Position numbers and translations under genes: made by a program. From Patescibacteria group bacterium (lineage in GTDB: Bacteria; Patescibacteriota; Minisyncoccia; CAIUEV01; JAHKAQ01): a stretch of DNA of 8,615 bases. Under the pieces are notes generated by a model. It saw only the letters and a program-made list of their open reading frames with translations, was not told the origin of the DNA and searched no databases. The stretch spans positions 1-8,615 of the forward strand of contig JAHKAQ010000082.1 of NCBI GenBank assembly GCA_018825765.1, in the 5' to 3' direction. Position 1 is the first letter of the stretch. The number at the start of each line of letters is the position of its first letter. This document shows, in pieces, positions 7,224-8,615 of this stretch.

Positions 7224-7841
7224 TTATTTTGAACTTAAGGCGAGCTTGAAATAGTGCCTTAACAGGGAAATCATAAGACCGGCGAGAGCGCCGGAAAGAA
7301 AAGAAACAATAATAACTAGAGAGATATTCCATTGATTTTGGGTGATGAGCGGCTGACTGAATTTTAATTTGAACCAGACTATTTTATCTTTCCCCAGATC
7401 GGCCAGTTTTTGTTCCAGCGCCCGGCAAAGATTATCATAAATTAGTCGCGCCTCACGCTCGTCTTTGGCTATAAAGCTTATTTCCAGATAATTAGGGGCA
7501 AGTTTTTTCACGCTAATAATTCTCTTGCGCTGTCTGGGGCTTAGGCGCTCGAGATCTGATTGGCTTTGCTCAAAAGCCGCCTTTACTATCTGGGGATCGC
7601 GCGGCCATTCTTTTAAAGATTCATTAAAAATGCTTATGGCCTGCTGGGAATAGTAATTATCGTATTGAAAGTCAGCGGATGAATCAATTCCGGTTTGACA
7701 GGTGGTTATAGCAAAGAAAACCCGGTAGGTCAACGGTTTCAAGTTAAAAAAGACAAGAGAAAAAACGCAGGCGATGACGCCGGAAGATAAAATAAGGGTT
7801 ATATTTTTTTTGATTATCAGGAAGAGCCGGGCCAGTTCCAT
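7224..7841 (-). CDS. Wzz/YveK-like polysaccharide chain-length determinant protein
   Basis: A 205-aa protein with the topology of a small polysaccharide co-polymerase: a short basic N-terminus (LIIKKN, 8-13), a first membrane span at about 14-33, an outside domain of about 140 residues, and a second span at about 172-195 followed by a short cytoplasmic tail. Wzz-family proteins control the length of polymerised surface polysaccharide, and YveK-type members work with a separate tyrosine kinase. No kinase domain is attached and none is encoded in the window. The outside domain is helical and charged, as in the family, but I see no strict Pro-rich signature before the second span; only SQPL (162-165) lies there. 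The call rests on topology, size and gene context. The ATG lies 2 nt after the TAA of the upstream glycosyltransferase, implying coupling, and there is no Shine-Dalgarno. It could be a divergent Wzz-domain protein with another role in the export complex. Confidence 0.75.
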   Translation of the reverse strand: MELARLFLIIKKNITLILSSGVIACVFSLVFFNLKPLTYRVFFAITTCQTGIDSSADFQYDNYYSQQAISIFNESLKEWPRDPQIVKAAFEQSQSDLERLSPRQRKRIISVKKLAPNYLEISFIAKDEREARLIYDNLCRALEQKLADLGKDKIVWFKLKFSQPLITQNQWNISLVIIVSFLSGALAGLMISLLRHYFKLALSSK

Positions 7842-7843
7842 AG

Positions 7844-8615
7844 TTAGGGATTAAATTGGGTTTGATATAGTTTATACTTTTTCTCAATAAATGAAAGGAT
7901 TTGCTTTTTGAATCTCTGCTTATTAAAGGCGGTAGCGTGTTTCCTTATGAGCCGGGGCTGGAAATTATCCTGGATTTTTTCAAAACGCCGGACGGCTTTT
8001 CGCAGGCTGACTGGATTTTGTTCGTGAAAAAAAATACCGGTAACTCCCTGCTTCACGGTTTCCAGGGCTCCTCCTTTTTTAAAGGCGATAACCGGGCGGC
8101 CGCAAGCCATAGCCTCAAGAGGGACCAGGCCAAAATCTTCTTCCTGGGGATAAATAAGAGCTTTACAATTCTGATAAATTTGAACGAGTTTTTTGCCTGA
8201 ACTTTCCAGGCCGCCGACAAGCTCCACGTTGGACCGAGCCAGTTTTTTTAAATGCTCGAATTCAGGTCCATCCCCCACTATTTTTAAAGGAAGCCCGAGC
8301 TGGTTAAAAACTTCAACGCCCAAATCGAACTTTTTATAAGGGACCAGGCGGCCGACCATAAGGTAATAGCCTGACTGGCTGGAATATCTTTGAATCTTAT
8401 TTTGGCCGGCGGAAGCGGTTGCTGTGGCCGCGGTTTTTAATTTGAAGTTTTCTAAAAATACCGGCGGGTAAATTATTTCCGATTCAGCTTGATAATATTT
8501 TTTGACGCGATTTTTTACCAGACTGGAGTTAGCGATAAAATAATCCACGCGGCGGGCGGCCAGCTTATCCCAGAGACGGATATAATTCATGCCTAAAGGC
8601 ACGATTTTTTTAATA
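7844..8615 (-). CDS. GT4-family glycosyltransferase, WbaZ-like (N-terminus beyond window)
   Basis: The C-terminal 256 codons of a cytoplasmic GT4 transferase. The frame is open to the window edge, so the GTG at 8602 is not the true start; roughly the first 100-130 residues are missing. Counting from the first complete visible codon: YIRLWDKLAARRVDYFIANS (11-30) and IIYPPV (47-52) are typical of the WbaZ-like group, which includes O-antigen mannosyltransferases. The donor-binding domain starts at YYLMVGRLVPYKKFDLGV (83-100). KIVGDGPE (111-118) follows, and the E-x7-E pair is E159 and E167 in EEDFGLVPLEAMACG. Residues about 56-80 form an Ala/Thr/Ser/Gln low-complexity linker that looks like an insertion. 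The TAA stop is 2 nt before the Wzz-like gene, so the two are surely co-transcribed. Sugar specificity is not determinable, and mannose transfer is only a family-level guess. Confidence 0.93.
   Translation of the reverse strand, partial: IKKIVPLGMNYIRLWDKLAARRVDYFIANSSLVKNRVKKYYQAESEIIYPPVFLENFKLKTAATATASAGQNKIQRYSSQSGYYLMVGRLVPYKKFDLGVEVFNQLGLPLKIVGDGPEFEHLKKLARSNVELVGGLESSGKKLVQIYQNCKALIYPQEEDFGLVPLEAMACGRPVIAFKKGGALETVKQGVTGIFFHEQNPVSLRKAVRRFEKIQDNFQPRLIRKHATAFNKQRFKKQILSFIEKKYKLYQTQFNP

Noticed and set aside
7901..8200. Plus-strand open frame of 99 codons.
   Set aside because: It is antisense to the WbaZ-like glycosyltransferase, including its E-x7-E region.
8588..8602. Possible starts of the WbaZ-like gene at the GTG (8602) or ATG (8590).
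   Set aside because: The frame is open to the window edge, and a GT4 enzyme needs its N-terminal Rossmann domain, so neither is the true start.
1..8615. Recoding of UGA as glycine, as in Gracilibacteria and Absconditabacteria.
   Set aside because: About 2,800 codons in six real genes contain no in-frame TGA, and conserved glycines use GGN codons, so the standard bacterial code fits.

Overview
The window is one co-directional block of six genes, all on the minus strand, that together look like a surface-glycan assembly locus. In transcription order (high to low coordinate) they are: a GT4 glycosyltransferase cut off at its N-terminus by the window edge (7844-8615), a small Wzz/YveK-like chain-length protein (7224-7841), two more GT4 glycosyltransferases (5987-7144 and 4694-5908), a very large DUF4012 membrane protein (1539-4688), and a MurJ/MviN-type lipid-linked glycan flippase that lacks only its last residues (1-1523). 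No RNA gene, mobile element, CRISPR array or origin was seen, and no stretch over 80 bases lacks a gene.

The organism is most likely a member of the Candidate Phyla Radiation (Patescibacteria, Parcubacteria-like). The evidence is the DUF4012 protein with its long disordered cytoplasmic arm, the AT-leaning Lys/Phe/Ile-rich coding, the tight gene packing, and starts without Shine-Dalgarno sequences. This is inferred from gene style, not from a marker gene. UGA is not recoded here: about 2,800 codons read without an in-frame TGA, and the five visible stops are TAA (four) or TAG (one).

Layout: genes 6 and 5 are 2 nt apart. A 79-nt gap precedes gene 4 and a 78-nt gap precedes gene 3. Genes 3 and 2 are 5 nt apart, and genes 2 and 1 are 15 nt apart with the stop and start in the same frame. 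No convincing promoter or terminator is visible inside the block, so it is probably one transcript starting outside the window.

Inferred division of labour: three cytoplasmic GT4 enzymes build a lipid-linked oligosaccharide from nucleotide sugars, the MurJ-like protein flips it, the Wzz-like protein influences chain length, and the DUF4012 protein carries out or organises an extracytoplasmic step such as attachment to the envelope. No initiating phosphoglycosyltransferase and no Wzy polymerase is visible. The most interesting element is the DUF4012 protein, with a ~385-residue low-complexity cytoplasmic arm, one membrane span and a ~640-residue outside part, coupled to a flippase that lacks several charged cavity residues known from E. 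coli MurJ.
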